From positions 124,001 to 188,000 of the forward strand of contig NZ_JBBVMF010000007.1 of assembly GCF_038150125.1 (NCBI RefSeq): a stretch of DNA of 64,000 nt, given 5' to 3'. Position numbers and translations under genes: made by a program. Positions 8,422 through 16,772 of this stretch are shown here, piece by piece; the stretch's first letter is position 1, and the number at the start of each line of letters is the position of its first letter. The notes below the pieces were generated by a model. It made no database searches, was not told the origin of the DNA, and was given only the letters and a program-made list of their open reading frames with translations. This DNA comes from SW132 sp038150125. GTDB lineage: Bacteria > Bacteroidota > Rhodothermia > Balneolales > Balneolaceae.

Positions 8422-10281
8422 TCAGATCACGAGCTTGAGAGCGGGTTTGTGTAAAGAGAGGCGTTTAATAGCGTGATTCTGATCGCCAAAACCTTTTAAC
8501 TTTGAGCTGAAAGAATCAATTTTGCAGAACATATCGTCTTGGTCGAGTAACGTTTGCAGATGGGGATTCTCCAACACTTTTGATGAGAGTACAAGCTCGT
8601 CACGATTCGCTTTCTCAACCAAGCGGGCTGCTAAATTGACGGTATTGCCAAAATAATCAATCCGGTTGTTAAGCGTAACGGCGTAGCAGCTTCCGTGGTG
8701 CAGGCCGCCTTTCAGACGTATCGGGGCATCCGATTTGTCTGAATCAAAAAAAAGTTTTTGCGCCCGTTGATAAGCCCGTACCGCAGAAGCAGGCTGTCGG
8801 AAAACGGCCATTATTGCATCTCCAATTGTTTTTACGATGGCGCCTCGTTCCTCCCGGATTATTTTCCGTAGAACCTCAAAATGATCCATTACTTTTTTGA
8901 TGGCTTCCTCGTCGCCACTGTCAGAATAAATTGACGAAGAGTCAATAAGATCAGTAAACAACACGGTAAGTTCATCGCACTTCATCTTTTGTGATTCCCG
9001 AAGATACTCTTTCGGGAAACATTCTCTGAAGAATTGTTGAGATGTTACTTCGGCGGCCGAAACGCCATAGTCTTGCCATCGCCGGTCTTCAATTGAAATC
9101 AGCAATGGATGATCAGCTTTGTTTTTTACGATCATGTCTGATTGAGGCGAAAGCAGCGTTTCACCATTATCTTTCTCACCTTGCTCCAGTGTCATAGTCA
9201 CATTATCGAGTCCTTCCACATCGGGCCTAACATGAATATCACGATCGAGTGTGTCGGTTCGGACACGGTATTTTCCGTCAGGCAGCATCAGGTTCACAAA
9301 ATGCTTTGCTCCCGGCTTGATATACTGCTGCATAACTACATGTGGCCGGTGCTGAGGACCGGATACGCAGTACATATCGTCACTTAGCTTTCGAACCAGC
9401 GGATGTGATTTAAAAATAATCTGAGTGGTGTTATTTAAATCAAGATCCATCGTGTCACCGCAGTGATTGCAGTAGTGAGACGTGCTGATTTCAAACAGGC
9501 GCCTGGAAACTTTCAGAGTGCGTCTGCACCGAGGACAGACCTGCCTCCATTCCATGTTTAATATATTGAGTATCACGGCATGGTAGGCTGTCTCGAGTAC
9601 CCGATGCAACGGAAATGACCATAGCTTTGAAAGAACCAAAGGTTCAATTGATTTCAGATCTTGCTCGTCTGAATAGTGCAAAAGATCAATAATTCGGCGG
9701 GATAGTTCCGGCTCGTTACTTTCGGCTGTGAGTTTTTTTTGCAGTTCGCGCCATTTACCGGGATTCTTCAGGCTTAACAGTAATGATGATGTCTTTTTTT
9801 GTGGAAACTGGTGGGAGGCGATTGATTCATCGTAGCGCCTGATGACGTGTTTTAATCTCTGTTTAAAGGCTTTGGAAAAATGAGTTTTTGTTCGAAGCGA
9901 ACCCATGAATCCACGGGAAATCCCTTCAAACTGAATAGATATATCAGTGCCCGGTTCTTTTTTATTACGATCAGGTATGAGTTCAATTTTGATCAATAAT
10001 TCTTCGTAGGGGCCGCGCTGGTAATTTCTGTAAACCTTTAAATAATGAGGAGCTTCCCAGCGGTAGGGTTCTTCCTGCCAGATATCGGCACGGCGCAAAT
10101 GATCGTACTCGAGCTGAGCAAAATGTCGGGGCAAACTATGCGATATCATTGCCTCCTGCACCGGTAACTGCCCGACGTCTTTAAAAAATCGATTTGTATC
10201 CGAGACGTACGGCCACAGCTGTCGCGGTGTTCCCGCTGAGTGTATTCGCCAACTGTAGGAAAAAGGGTAACTTTTCATCAA
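8422..10281 (-). CDS. adenylate cyclase (class III) with SRPBCC/DUF5939-like N-terminus and zinc ribbon
   Basis: 619 residues, no signal peptide or membrane segment. Residues 1-150 look like an SRPBCC ligand-binding domain (DUF5939-like, by resemblance). Cys249, Cys252, Cys271 and Cys274 form a zinc-ribbon pattern. About 435-600 is a class III nucleotide cyclase: VLFTDLIDSS gives metal aspartate 444, VKTIGDAIMA gives metal aspartate 488, and YFGNTVNLAARL supplies the transition-state Asn and Arg. Lys484 before TIGD and the Asp in IDYFGN are the residues that favour ATP in this class. It should therefore be a catalytically competent, soluble adenylate cyclase whose N-terminal domain may sense a ligand (inference). 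It is divergent from ndk. Confidence 0.88.
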   Translation of the reverse strand: MMKSYPFSYSWRIHSAGTPRQLWPYVSDTNRFFKDVGQLPVQEAMISHSLPRHFAQLEYDHLRRADIWQEEPYRWEAPHYLKVYRNYQRGPYEELLIKIELIPDRNKKEPGTDISIQFEGISRGFMGSLRTKTHFSKAFKQRLKHVIRRYDESIASHQFPQKKTSSLLLSLKNPGKWRELQKKLTAESNEPELSRRIIDLLHYSDEQDLKSIEPLVLSKLWSFPLHRVLETAYHAVILNILNMEWRQVCPRCRRTLKVSRRLFEISTSHYCNHCGDTMDLDLNNTTQIIFKSHPLVRKLSDDMYCVSGPQHRPHVVMQQYIKPGAKHFVNLMLPDGKYRVRTDTLDRDIHVRPDVEGLDNVTMTLEQGEKDNGETLLSPQSDMIVKNKADHPLLISIEDRRWQDYGVSAAEVTSQQFFRECFPKEYLRESQKMKCDELTVLFTDLIDSSSIYSDSGDEEAIKKVMDHFEVLRKIIREERGAIVKTIGDAIMAVFRQPASAVRAYQRAQKLFFDSDKSDAPIRLKGGLHHGSCYAVTLNNRIDYFGNTVNLAARLVEKANRDELVLSSKVLENPHLQTLLDQDDMFCKIDSFSSKLKGFGDQNHAIKRLSLHKPALKLVI

Positions 10282-10387
10282 TTTTTTTTAAAACACGTTT
10301 CGAGATTCTGAACGTGATGCCGTATCTTAGCACTTCTCTAATATTAAAAGAGAAACTAACATCTAATTTGTTACAAAAAATATTACT

Positions 10388-10819
10388 ATGGCTGTAGAAC
10401 GTACGTTAACAATCCTGAAACCGGATTGTGTAAGAAAAAAATTAATAGGCACTGTCACTGCCCAGATCCAGGAGGCCGGATTTGAAATCAAGGCGATGAA
10501 ACTGACCCGTCTCACGGAGGATACTGCCGGCGGATTTTATGCCGTTCACAAAGAAAGACCATTTTTTGGAGAACTTGTTGAATTTATGAGCAGCGGTGCA
10601 TGTGTTCCAATGATTCTTGAGAAAGAAAATGCGATTGCTGATTTCCGCGAATTGATAGGTGCAACTAATCCAGAAGAAGCTGCAGAAGGAACCATCCGCG
10701 CTAAGTTTGCCGACAGTATCGGTGAGAACATTATTCACGGATCTGACTCTGTTGAAAATGGCCGGCTTGAGGCTGCTTATTTCTTTCCCGAATCTGATGT
10801 AGTTGCCAACGAGGCCTGA
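10388..10819 (+). CDS. ndk: nucleoside diphosphate kinase
   Basis: 143 residues, the usual length for bacterial Ndk. It opens with ERTLTILKPDCVRK, whose KPD is the family's conserved N-terminal signature. The active-site histidine lies in IIHGSDSVENG near residue 117. It equilibrates nucleoside tri- and diphosphates in the cytoplasm. It is monocistronic: divergent from the cyclase gene and followed by a hairpin at 10843-10875. Confidence 0.97.
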   Translation: MAVERTLTILKPDCVRKKLIGTVTAQIQEAGFEIKAMKLTRLTEDTAGGFYAVHKERPFFGELVEFMSSGACVPMILEKENAIADFRELIGATNPEEAAEGTIRAKFADSIGENIIHGSDSVENGRLEAAYFFPESDVVANEA

Positions 10820-10842
10820 TCCGATTCTTAGTAAAAGTTTTT

Positions 10843-10875
10843 AAATCGCCCCCGGTTTCTTTTTGGGGGTGATTT
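10843..10875 (+). terminator. hairpin after ndk, probable terminator
   Basis: An 11-bp stem (AAATCGCCCCC pairing with GGGGGTGATTT, one G-U pair) closes an 11-nt loop, 23 bp after the ndk stop. No long T-run follows, so termination strength is uncertain. Confidence 0.55.
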
Positions 10876-10912
10876 ATGTTTAATCATCTGTGATAACGAT
10901 AGCTACTATTTT

Positions 10913-12172
10913 ATGAACGCACTCATCTCTCCAAAAACGAGCCCAGTTTGGATGATTCTGATTTTCTCATTAATCGTTCTTACGTCATGTGGATCTGAAA
11001 TGGCTACTGACACAAACTCATCGGCTGGTGTAAAAACGGGAGGTGAACAGCTCATCAGTAACCATTTGCCAGAACTCGAGGGCAAAAATATCGGTCTTGT
11101 TATGAATCCGACGGCCGTAGTTGATGGCGTGCATATGCTTGATACATTGATGGCTCTGGACGTTGATATTGCGGCACTTTTTGCACCGGAACATGGATTC
11201 CGCGGCGAGGCGGGAGCAGGAGAGAAAATAGAAGACGGAGTGGATCAACAAACAGGATTACCGGTTTACTCTCTTTACGGCAGTACCCGCAAACCTACAC
11301 CCGAAATGCTCGAAGGAATTGATATCCTGTTATTTGATATGCAGGATGTTGGTGCCCGATTTTATACCTATCACGCCACCATGGGCCTTGTAATTGAAGC
11401 CGCAGCGGATGCCGGAATTCCTGTCTGGATTTTAGATCGTCCCAATCCACTCAGTGGTGAGTATGTGAGCGGATGGATTCGGGAAGATGAGTTTTCATCA
11501 TTTGTTGGGCCATATCCCATTCCAGTAGCGCATGGCATGACGCTGGGAGAATTAGCACAGATGATTGCGGGTGAGGGGTGGCTTGATACTGACGCCGCCC
11601 CCAATGTTCGGGTGATTGAAATGGCCGGATGGAATAGATCTATGCTCTGGCCCGACACAGATCTCCCATGGATTGCTCCTTCCCCAAACCTGCCAACATT
11701 TGAACATGCGTATGTCTATTTGGGCACATGTCTAATCGAAGGAACCTCTCTTTCAGAAGGCCGCGGGACCGCCGATCCGTTCTTAACACTGGGGTCACCA
11801 AACACAATATTGACTGAAGATCAAATTGATCGATTGAATAGCCGGATAACCGGTGGTACCGTCGCCCCGGCGGTATTCACGCCGCGAGAAATACCGGGTG
11901 TTGCTCTTAACCCTAAACATGAAGGTAAGGAGTCTTACGGAATCCGACTCACCGTAAATGATTACAACTCCTACCAGCCTTTCGAAAATGGACTGATTAT
12001 TCTTTCTGAACTGATGCAAAGTACGCCCGAAGCCACCACAAGAGATTTTATATATAAACTTGCCGGGTCAAAAGAGATAGACAGAATTATCAGCGGAGAG
12101 CTCCAGCCAAGTGATGCGGACTTTTACATCGAGCCTTTCATGAATGGGCGGGATCAATATCTGATTTATTGA
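10913..12172 (+). CDS. DUF1343 lipoprotein, NamZ-like exo-beta-N-acetylmuramidase
   Basis: 419 residues. A lipoprotein signal peptide ends at the lipobox LTSC (Cys26), so the protein should be anchored in the periplasm or at the cell surface. The mature part carries DUF1343 signatures: IGLVMNPTAVVDG, AALFAPEHGFRGEAGAGE, LLFDMQDVGARFYTY, and LPWIAPSPNLPTFEHAYVY. Characterised members of this family (NamZ) remove N-acetylmuramic acid from peptidoglycan fragment ends, so cell-wall recycling is the likely role. It stands alone between ndk and the convergent rlmB. Confidence 0.88.
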   Translation: MNALISPKTSPVWMILIFSLIVLTSCGSEMATDTNSSAGVKTGGEQLISNHLPELEGKNIGLVMNPTAVVDGVHMLDTLMALDVDIAALFAPEHGFRGEAGAGEKIEDGVDQQTGLPVYSLYGSTRKPTPEMLEGIDILLFDMQDVGARFYTYHATMGLVIEAAADAGIPVWILDRPNPLSGEYVSGWIREDEFSSFVGPYPIPVAHGMTLGELAQMIAGEGWLDTDAAPNVRVIEMAGWNRSMLWPDTDLPWIAPSPNLPTFEHAYVYLGTCLIEGTSLSEGRGTADPFLTLGSPNTILTEDQIDRLNSRITGGTVAPAVFTPREIPGVALNPKHEGKESYGIRLTVNDYNSYQPFENGLIILSELMQSTPEATTRDFIYKLAGSKEIDRIISGELQPSDADFYIEPFMNGRDQYLIY

Positions 12173-12206
12173 GCGGGCATAGTATAGTCGCAAGGCTAGT
12201 TTTCGA

Positions 12207-12953
12207 TCATTTTTGGCGCTGAATCATCTGTCGTTTCCACTCATAACAGACTAACGCTGCACTCACTGAAGCGTTTAGCGATTCAACGTCATTTTCCATA
12301 GGCAGAGAAAGTAGGAAATCGCAATGCTCACCGGTTTTTTTCCTCATACCGCGCCCTTCATTGCCAATTACGAACGCCATAGGAACGTCATACGACTGGT
12401 CCCAAATAGTTGATTTTGCTGTTTGGTCGAGACCGGCAATCCAGAACTTATTCTCTTTTAGCGTGAGAATGGCCTGGTTTAAGTTTACCGTACGAATAAT
12501 TGGAATGCGTCCGGCGGTGCCGGCGCTTGTCTTCAATACCGTAGCATTTACAGGGGCTTGCCGGTGCTTCGGGACGATAACAGCTGATATTCCTGCTGCT
12601 GCAGCTGTTCTTAAAATAGCTCCAAGGTTATGCGGATCCTCAATTTCATCAAGGCATAAAACCGCTGTTTCCGGTGTAGGGTCTAACTCATCCAGCCAGT
12701 CTTCAAACTCCAAATATTTTATTTCAGATATTGCGGCCACGACACCCTGATGATTGACATCGCCGACGAGTTCTGTCAGTTTTGCTTCGGGAACTTTTAC
12801 GACAGGAATTCTGTGGCCGGATGCGGCGTTCACGATAGTATAAGATGCAGATGATCTGAGATTATCTCTGATGAATATTTTTTCAATCGTATCCGGTTCT
12901 CTGCTAAGAAGTTCCTGAACTGGATTGGTTCCAAATGAATATTTATTAGTCAT
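12207..12953 (-). CDS. rlmB: 23S rRNA (guanosine-2'-O)-methyltransferase RlmB
   Basis: 248 residues. The N-terminal substrate-binding domain starts FGTNPVQELL. It is followed by a SpoU/TrmH-type knotted methyltransferase domain with VLCLDEIEDPHNLGAILRTA, FVIGNEGRGMRK and SLPMENDVESLNASVSAAL, the three SpoU motifs. RlmB methylates G2251 of 23S rRNA; distinguishing it from other SpoU enzymes rests on overall architecture. The gene converges with the DUF1343 gene and is divergent from the small ORF at 13072. Confidence 0.92.
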   Translation of the reverse strand: MTNKYSFGTNPVQELLSREPDTIEKIFIRDNLRSSASYTIVNAASGHRIPVVKVPEAKLTELVGDVNHQGVVAAISEIKYLEFEDWLDELDPTPETAVLCLDEIEDPHNLGAILRTAAAAGISAVIVPKHRQAPVNATVLKTSAGTAGRIPIIRTVNLNQAILTLKENKFWIAGLDQTAKSTIWDQSYDVPMAFVIGNEGRGMRKKTGEHCDFLLSLPMENDVESLNASVSAALVCYEWKRQMIQRQK

Positions 12954-13071
12954 TTATAATGTAATATTTTGGCTGTTTGTTTGCATCTGAATTCACAAAT
13001 GGTGATATATGATTGTATAAAACTTGCTTAATGACAACTAAGCTTCATAACCCATACGAGAAGAGATCCAG

Positions 13072-13422
13072 ATGATGAATGATGACCCTAAAGAAAAGAA
13101 ATCCGGAGACCAATATCTTGGTCTAACTGATAATACCAGTAACAAATCGAAGTCTTCGCTCCACAAACTGAATTCCTACTGGAATAGCAACTCGCTCCAG
13201 GTTTTGGCGGGCAGTATCCAGATTCTTGCAGGAATGAGTATTGTAGGAATAACAATACTGGGCTTGCTGACTCCACTTTGGATCGCCGCCATATTGAGTA
13301 TGCTGGGCAGCATATCAAGTATGTTTGGGGTCTACATGATCTTCCAGGCGGTATCGGCTACTGGTAAATTTGATACACTTATCAATCAGTCGATCAAGCG
13401 CGTTATTCGTGACCAGAATTAG
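13072..13422 (+). CDS. small conserved-looking membrane protein, function unknown
   Basis: 116 residues. The first 40 are polar and Lys/Ser/Asn-rich. Two adjacent hydrophobic segments follow, roughly residues 44-65 and 67-92, and then a short polar tail with basic residues ending RVIRDQN. Two membrane helices forming a hairpin are therefore predicted. A purine-rich AGAAGAG lies about 10 bp before the double ATG at 13072/13075. I do not recognise the family. The stop codon overlaps the palindrome at 13422-13431. Confidence 0.7.
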   Translation: MMNDDPKEKKSGDQYLGLTDNTSNKSKSSLHKLNSYWNSNSLQVLAGSIQILAGMSIVGITILGLLTPLWIAAILSMLGSISSMFGVYMIFQAVSATGKFDTLINQSIKRVIRDQN

Positions 13423-13431
13423 AAGCGCTTC
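13422..13431. repeat. second copy of palindrome GAAGCGCTTC
   Basis: Perfect 10-bp palindrome beginning on the last base of the small membrane-protein stop codon and lying upstream of glpQ. On the minus strand it shares GGAAGCGCTTCTA with the site at 818-827. Function unknown. Confidence 0.35.
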
Positions 13432-13495
13432 CTGTTTTATTTAAGTTGACGCAAATTCTATTGCAACCGGATAAAAGTTTGGAAGGTTTTATCAT

Positions 13496-14350
13496 TTGAG
13501 TCGAAACCACATCTACACTCTGAAAACATCAGCCGGTATTCGTACTGTTACACCTTTATTAGAGCCCGTCTCTTCTTTTCATTCAGCTCCCGGGTTTTTC
13601 AATATCGCTCACCGCGGGGCAAGTTATTACGCTCCGGAGAACACATTTCCTGCATTTCATAGAGCAATTGAAATGAAAGCAGATATGATTGAGCTGGATG
13701 TCACGCTTTCCCGTGATAAAATTCCAGTGGTCATACACGATAGTAAGCTTAAGAGAACCACAGATGGACGCGGGTTGGTTCAGAATTATTTTGAACGAGA
13801 GTTACGTGATCTTGATGCAGGGCAGTGGTTCAGCCCCGAGTTTCGGGGTACCGTGCTTCCACGCCTTGAAGATGTATTAAAATGGGCTTCAAAAAAAATA
13901 CTTCTCAACATCGAGATCAAAAAAGAGGCGGTTACTAAAAAACCAGAAGGTGGCGTTGTTCAGCTGGTTTACGAGCTGATCAAAGAGTGTGATATGACCG
14001 GGCAAGTGATCATTTCCAGTTTTAGCAGAATCGCTGTTAAAAGAAGTTGGGAATTTACGCCCGACATACCCACGGCATATCTTATGAGTCCCTACGCGTT
14101 GGGAACGGTAAGAGAATATCGCTTGATGAAAAAACTTAATGCAACAGGGTTGAACATGAAGCCTCATCAGATGAGGAAAAGGCTGATGTCACTGGCCGAT
14201 AAAAACAAGAGTCCTGTTTGGGTATACACAGTTGATGATGAAAAAGAGATGGCCGAAGTCATAAAAAAAGGAGCTACGGGTATCTTTACGAATAGACCCG
14301 ATGTGCTTGGGCGGGTTGCTTCTGATATATTTAAGAATCATCAGGAATAG
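13496..14350 (+). CDS. glpQ: glycerophosphodiester phosphodiesterase
   Basis: 284 residues with GDPD-family motifs: IAHRGASYYAPENTFPAF (catalytic His-Arg and Glu), MIELDVTLSRDKIPVVIHD (metal-binding Glu/Asp and second His), and VWVYTVDDEKEM near the end. It hydrolyses glycerophosphodiesters to glycerol-3-phosphate and an alcohol. No signal peptide is present, so it is probably cytoplasmic and UgpQ-like in location. The start is a TTG with a GGAAGG ribosome-binding site 9 bp upstream. No usable ATG lies before the conserved core, so the TTG is the best choice. Confidence 0.88.
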   Translation: MSRNHIYTLKTSAGIRTVTPLLEPVSSFHSAPGFFNIAHRGASYYAPENTFPAFHRAIEMKADMIELDVTLSRDKIPVVIHDSKLKRTTDGRGLVQNYFERELRDLDAGQWFSPEFRGTVLPRLEDVLKWASKKILLNIEIKKEAVTKKPEGGVVQLVYELIKECDMTGQVIISSFSRIAVKRSWEFTPDIPTAYLMSPYALGTVREYRLMKKLNATGLNMKPHQMRKRLMSLADKNKSPVWVYTVDDEKEMAEVIKKGATGIFTNRPDVLGRVASDIFKNHQE

Positions 14351-14383
14351 CCCGGAAAAAAATTGATTCTTTTTACTATTTGG

Positions 14384-14414
14384 TTGAATAGGAATGGGGA
14401 GCCTGCTATTTTAA
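14384..14414 (+). promoter_or_regulatory. possible Bacteroidota-type promoter before pyrG
   Basis: TTG at 14384-14386, a 20-bp spacer, and TATTTTAA at 14407-14414, which resembles the TAnnTTTG -7 element but misses its last two bases. It lies 28 bp upstream of the pyrG ATG. Weak, pattern-only evidence. Confidence 0.3.
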
Positions 14415-14442
14415 ATTTTCCATCAATCAAGCCAAATCTCTC

Positions 14443-16092
14443 ATGTCCACAAAATACATTCTCGTCACAGGCGGGGTAACTTCATCACTCGGAAAAGGCA
14501 TTATTTGCGCATCATTAGGCCGGTTGCTGGTAGCTCGCGGACTAAAAGTGACCGTTCAGAAACTGGATCCATATATTAATGTGGATCCCGGCACTATGAA
14601 TCCATACGAGCATGGTGAAGTTTATGTGACCGATGACGGTGCAGAAACAGACCTTGATCTTGGCCATTATGAGCGGTTCCTCGATATTAAAACATCACAG
14701 GAAAATAATGTAACCACCGGGCGCATTTATTATGATGTGATCAAGAAAGAGAGAAAAGGGGTTTACCTTGGAAAAACGGTACAGGTCATTCCGCATATCA
14801 CTGATGAAATTAAGTCTCACGTCACAAAACTTGGAGAGTCTGAAAACTACGATGTGGTGATTGTAGAGGTGGGCGGAACCGTAGGCGATATTGAAAGTTT
14901 GCCATACATTGAAGCGATGCGCCAGCTTAAATACGAAGTAGGGCGTCAGAATGTACTCTCTATCCACCTCACGCTTGTGCCGTATCTTGCCGCCGCCGGT
15001 GAACTTAAAACAAAACCAACACAGCATTCTGTTAAGACATTGTCGGAAAGCGGGTTAAGCCCCGATATCCTGGTCTGCCGGTCGGAACATCCCCTGGACA
15101 ACACTATTCGCAGTAAGATTGCCCAGTTTTGTAACGTGGAAATCGAGGATGTGATAGAGTCGCTTGACGCTCAAAGCATTTACGAAGTACCGCTGCTGAT
15201 GCAAAAAGAGGGTCTCGACAAACAAGTAATTCAAAAGCTGAATATCGAGACAGATAAGCCGGATCTTGAAAAATGGATCCAGTTTGTTGATAGACTAAGA
15301 TATCCCGACAAAACGGTAAAAATTGCCCTTGTTGGTAAATATGTGGAGCATCATGATTCTTATAAGTCGATTGTTGAAGCCCTGATCCATGGCGGTGCCG
15401 TTAACGATGCGAAAGTGAAGATCAAATGGGTTCAATCAGAAACGCTGAATACTCAAAATATTGATAAACATCTGAATGATGTGTCGGGTATTCTCGTGGC
15501 GCCGGGATTCGGGGATCGCGGAATTGAAGGAAAATACCTTGCTGTTCGATATGCCCGTGAACAAAAGATTCCGTTTTTTGGAATTTGTCTGGGCATGCAG
15601 TCTGCCGTTGTGGAATTCGCCCGAAATGTTGCTGGTCTCGAACACGCAGACAGCACAGAGTTCAATGAAAAAACACCACATCCCGTTATAGATCTGATGC
15701 TTGATCAGAAAGAAGTTACCGACAAGGGCGGAACCATGCGCCTGGGTAAGTATGCATGCAGCCTTGTGGATGATACTCGTGCAGCTGTATCTTACGGCAA
15801 GCAGACTATTGATGAGCGTCATAGACACAGGTATGAGTTTAATAACGCTTTCAAGAAAAAACTGACAGATGCCGGTCTTGTGATCTCCGGAGTTAACCCG
15901 GAAAGGGACTTGGTTGAAATTATTGAACTTAAAGATCATCCGTGGTTTGTGGGAGTTCAGTTTCATCCGGAACTTAAAAGCACCGTTTACCAACCTCATC
16001 CGCTTTTTGTATCACTGGTTGCCGCATCACTCGACCATGCAGAAAATAAAAAAATCGAAGAGAGCGCGGTAGCTGAAACGCCCGTCGAGTGA
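14443..16092 (+). CDS. pyrG: CTP synthase
   Basis: 549 residues, the family norm. The N-terminal synthetase domain begins KYILVTGGVTSSLGKGI (P-loop region) and contains GTVGDIESLPYIEA. The C-terminal class I glutamine amidotransferase domain has IPFFGICLGMQSAVVEFAR with the nucleophilic cysteine, and the His-Glu pair in VGVQFHPELKST. It makes CTP from UTP, ATP and glutamine. A 29-residue tail after the amidotransferase core is rich in Glu, Lys and Ala. Its stop overlaps the start of the NUDIX gene (TGATG), indicating translational coupling. Confidence 0.98.
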   Translation: MSTKYILVTGGVTSSLGKGIICASLGRLLVARGLKVTVQKLDPYINVDPGTMNPYEHGEVYVTDDGAETDLDLGHYERFLDIKTSQENNVTTGRIYYDVIKKERKGVYLGKTVQVIPHITDEIKSHVTKLGESENYDVVIVEVGGTVGDIESLPYIEAMRQLKYEVGRQNVLSIHLTLVPYLAAAGELKTKPTQHSVKTLSESGLSPDILVCRSEHPLDNTIRSKIAQFCNVEIEDVIESLDAQSIYEVPLLMQKEGLDKQVIQKLNIETDKPDLEKWIQFVDRLRYPDKTVKIALVGKYVEHHDSYKSIVEALIHGGAVNDAKVKIKWVQSETLNTQNIDKHLNDVSGILVAPGFGDRGIEGKYLAVRYAREQKIPFFGICLGMQSAVVEFARNVAGLEHADSTEFNEKTPHPVIDLMLDQKEVTDKGGTMRLGKYACSLVDDTRAAVSYGKQTIDERHRHRYEFNNAFKKKLTDAGLVISGVNPERDLVEIIELKDHPWFVGVQFHPELKSTVYQPHPLFVSLVAASLDHAENKKIEESAVAETPVE

Positions 16093-16565
16093 TGGCAGAG
16101 TCTACCTATGCCGGCCGGATCAGAACAAGAGGCTGTGCAGTAGTCATTAAAGACGATAAAATCTTGCTTGTTCAGCAGCAAGTTCCCACACGTAAAACAC
16201 CTGTTTGGCTGCCTCCCGGAGGAGAGGTTAAGCTTGGAGAAACAGCTAAAGATGCTGCTGCAAGGGAGGCATTTGAAGAAACCGGCATAAAGATTGAACC
16301 ATCTCGTCTTATTGCCGTTCACGAATTTATAGAGCCGCCGTTTCACGCGGTTGAGCTTTATTTCTTATCTAAACTGACAGGGGGAACTCTGTTAACCGGA
16401 GTTGACCCGGAGCTGCAAGCTGATGATCAACAGATTTTAAAGTGTGAGTTTATTGATCTGGAGAGACTATCGGGAATGTCAATTTTCCCGCCTTTTGTAC
16501 GGGAAATTAACTATGACTGGTTGAGTACGGAGTCTGTTGTTCAACATTTTATGAGTAGCAAATGA
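16092..16565 (+). CDS. NUDIX hydrolase
   Basis: 157 residues from the ATG at 16092; a GTG at 16089 is an alternative start one codon earlier. The Nudix box runs GGEVKLGETAKDAAAREAFE and continues into ETGI, with the REx2EE metal-binding glutamates intact. It hydrolyses a nucleoside diphosphate linked to another moiety; the substrate cannot be told from sequence. The overlap with pyrG suggests a nucleotide housekeeping role. A good intrinsic terminator follows at 16650. Confidence 0.9.
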   Translation: MAESTYAGRIRTRGCAVVIKDDKILLVQQQVPTRKTPVWLPPGGEVKLGETAKDAAAREAFEETGIKIEPSRLIAVHEFIEPPFHAVELYFLSKLTGGTLLTGVDPELQADDQQILKCEFIDLERLSGMSIFPPFVREINYDWLSTESVVQHFMSSK

Positions 16566-16649
16566 CCTATTTTCATTAACTAAGCATAAAGTAATCAAAA
16601 AAATAGCTGTTCTATTCAAAATTTTATGCGCCAATTTAAATCCTGAACA

Positions 16650-16673
16650 GGGTAGCAAACAGCTGCCTTTTTT
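16650..16673 (+). terminator. intrinsic terminator after pyrG-NUDIX
   Basis: GGTAGC (16651-16656) pairs with GCTGCC (16662-16667) across a 5-nt loop and is followed directly by a run of six T. It sits 85 bp after the NUDIX stop. Confidence 0.7.
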
Positions 16674-16772
16674 GTGTTTGTGATTTTTTTTCTTTTCCCC
16701 ATCTGAACTCTTTTTGGTTATGATCATTTGTTATATTGTCGTTCTCAACAAAAAGAACCATTAAACCCGTTT

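Noticed and set aside
15436..15999. 187-codon minus-strand frame opposite pyrG
   Set aside because: It is a shadow of the conserved CTP synthase gene without its own ribosome-binding site or family match.
16728..16772. TTG start adding 15 residues to the amidohydrolase lipoprotein
   Set aside because: The ATG at 16773 starts directly at a normal lipoprotein signal peptide; the extra polar residues would spoil it.
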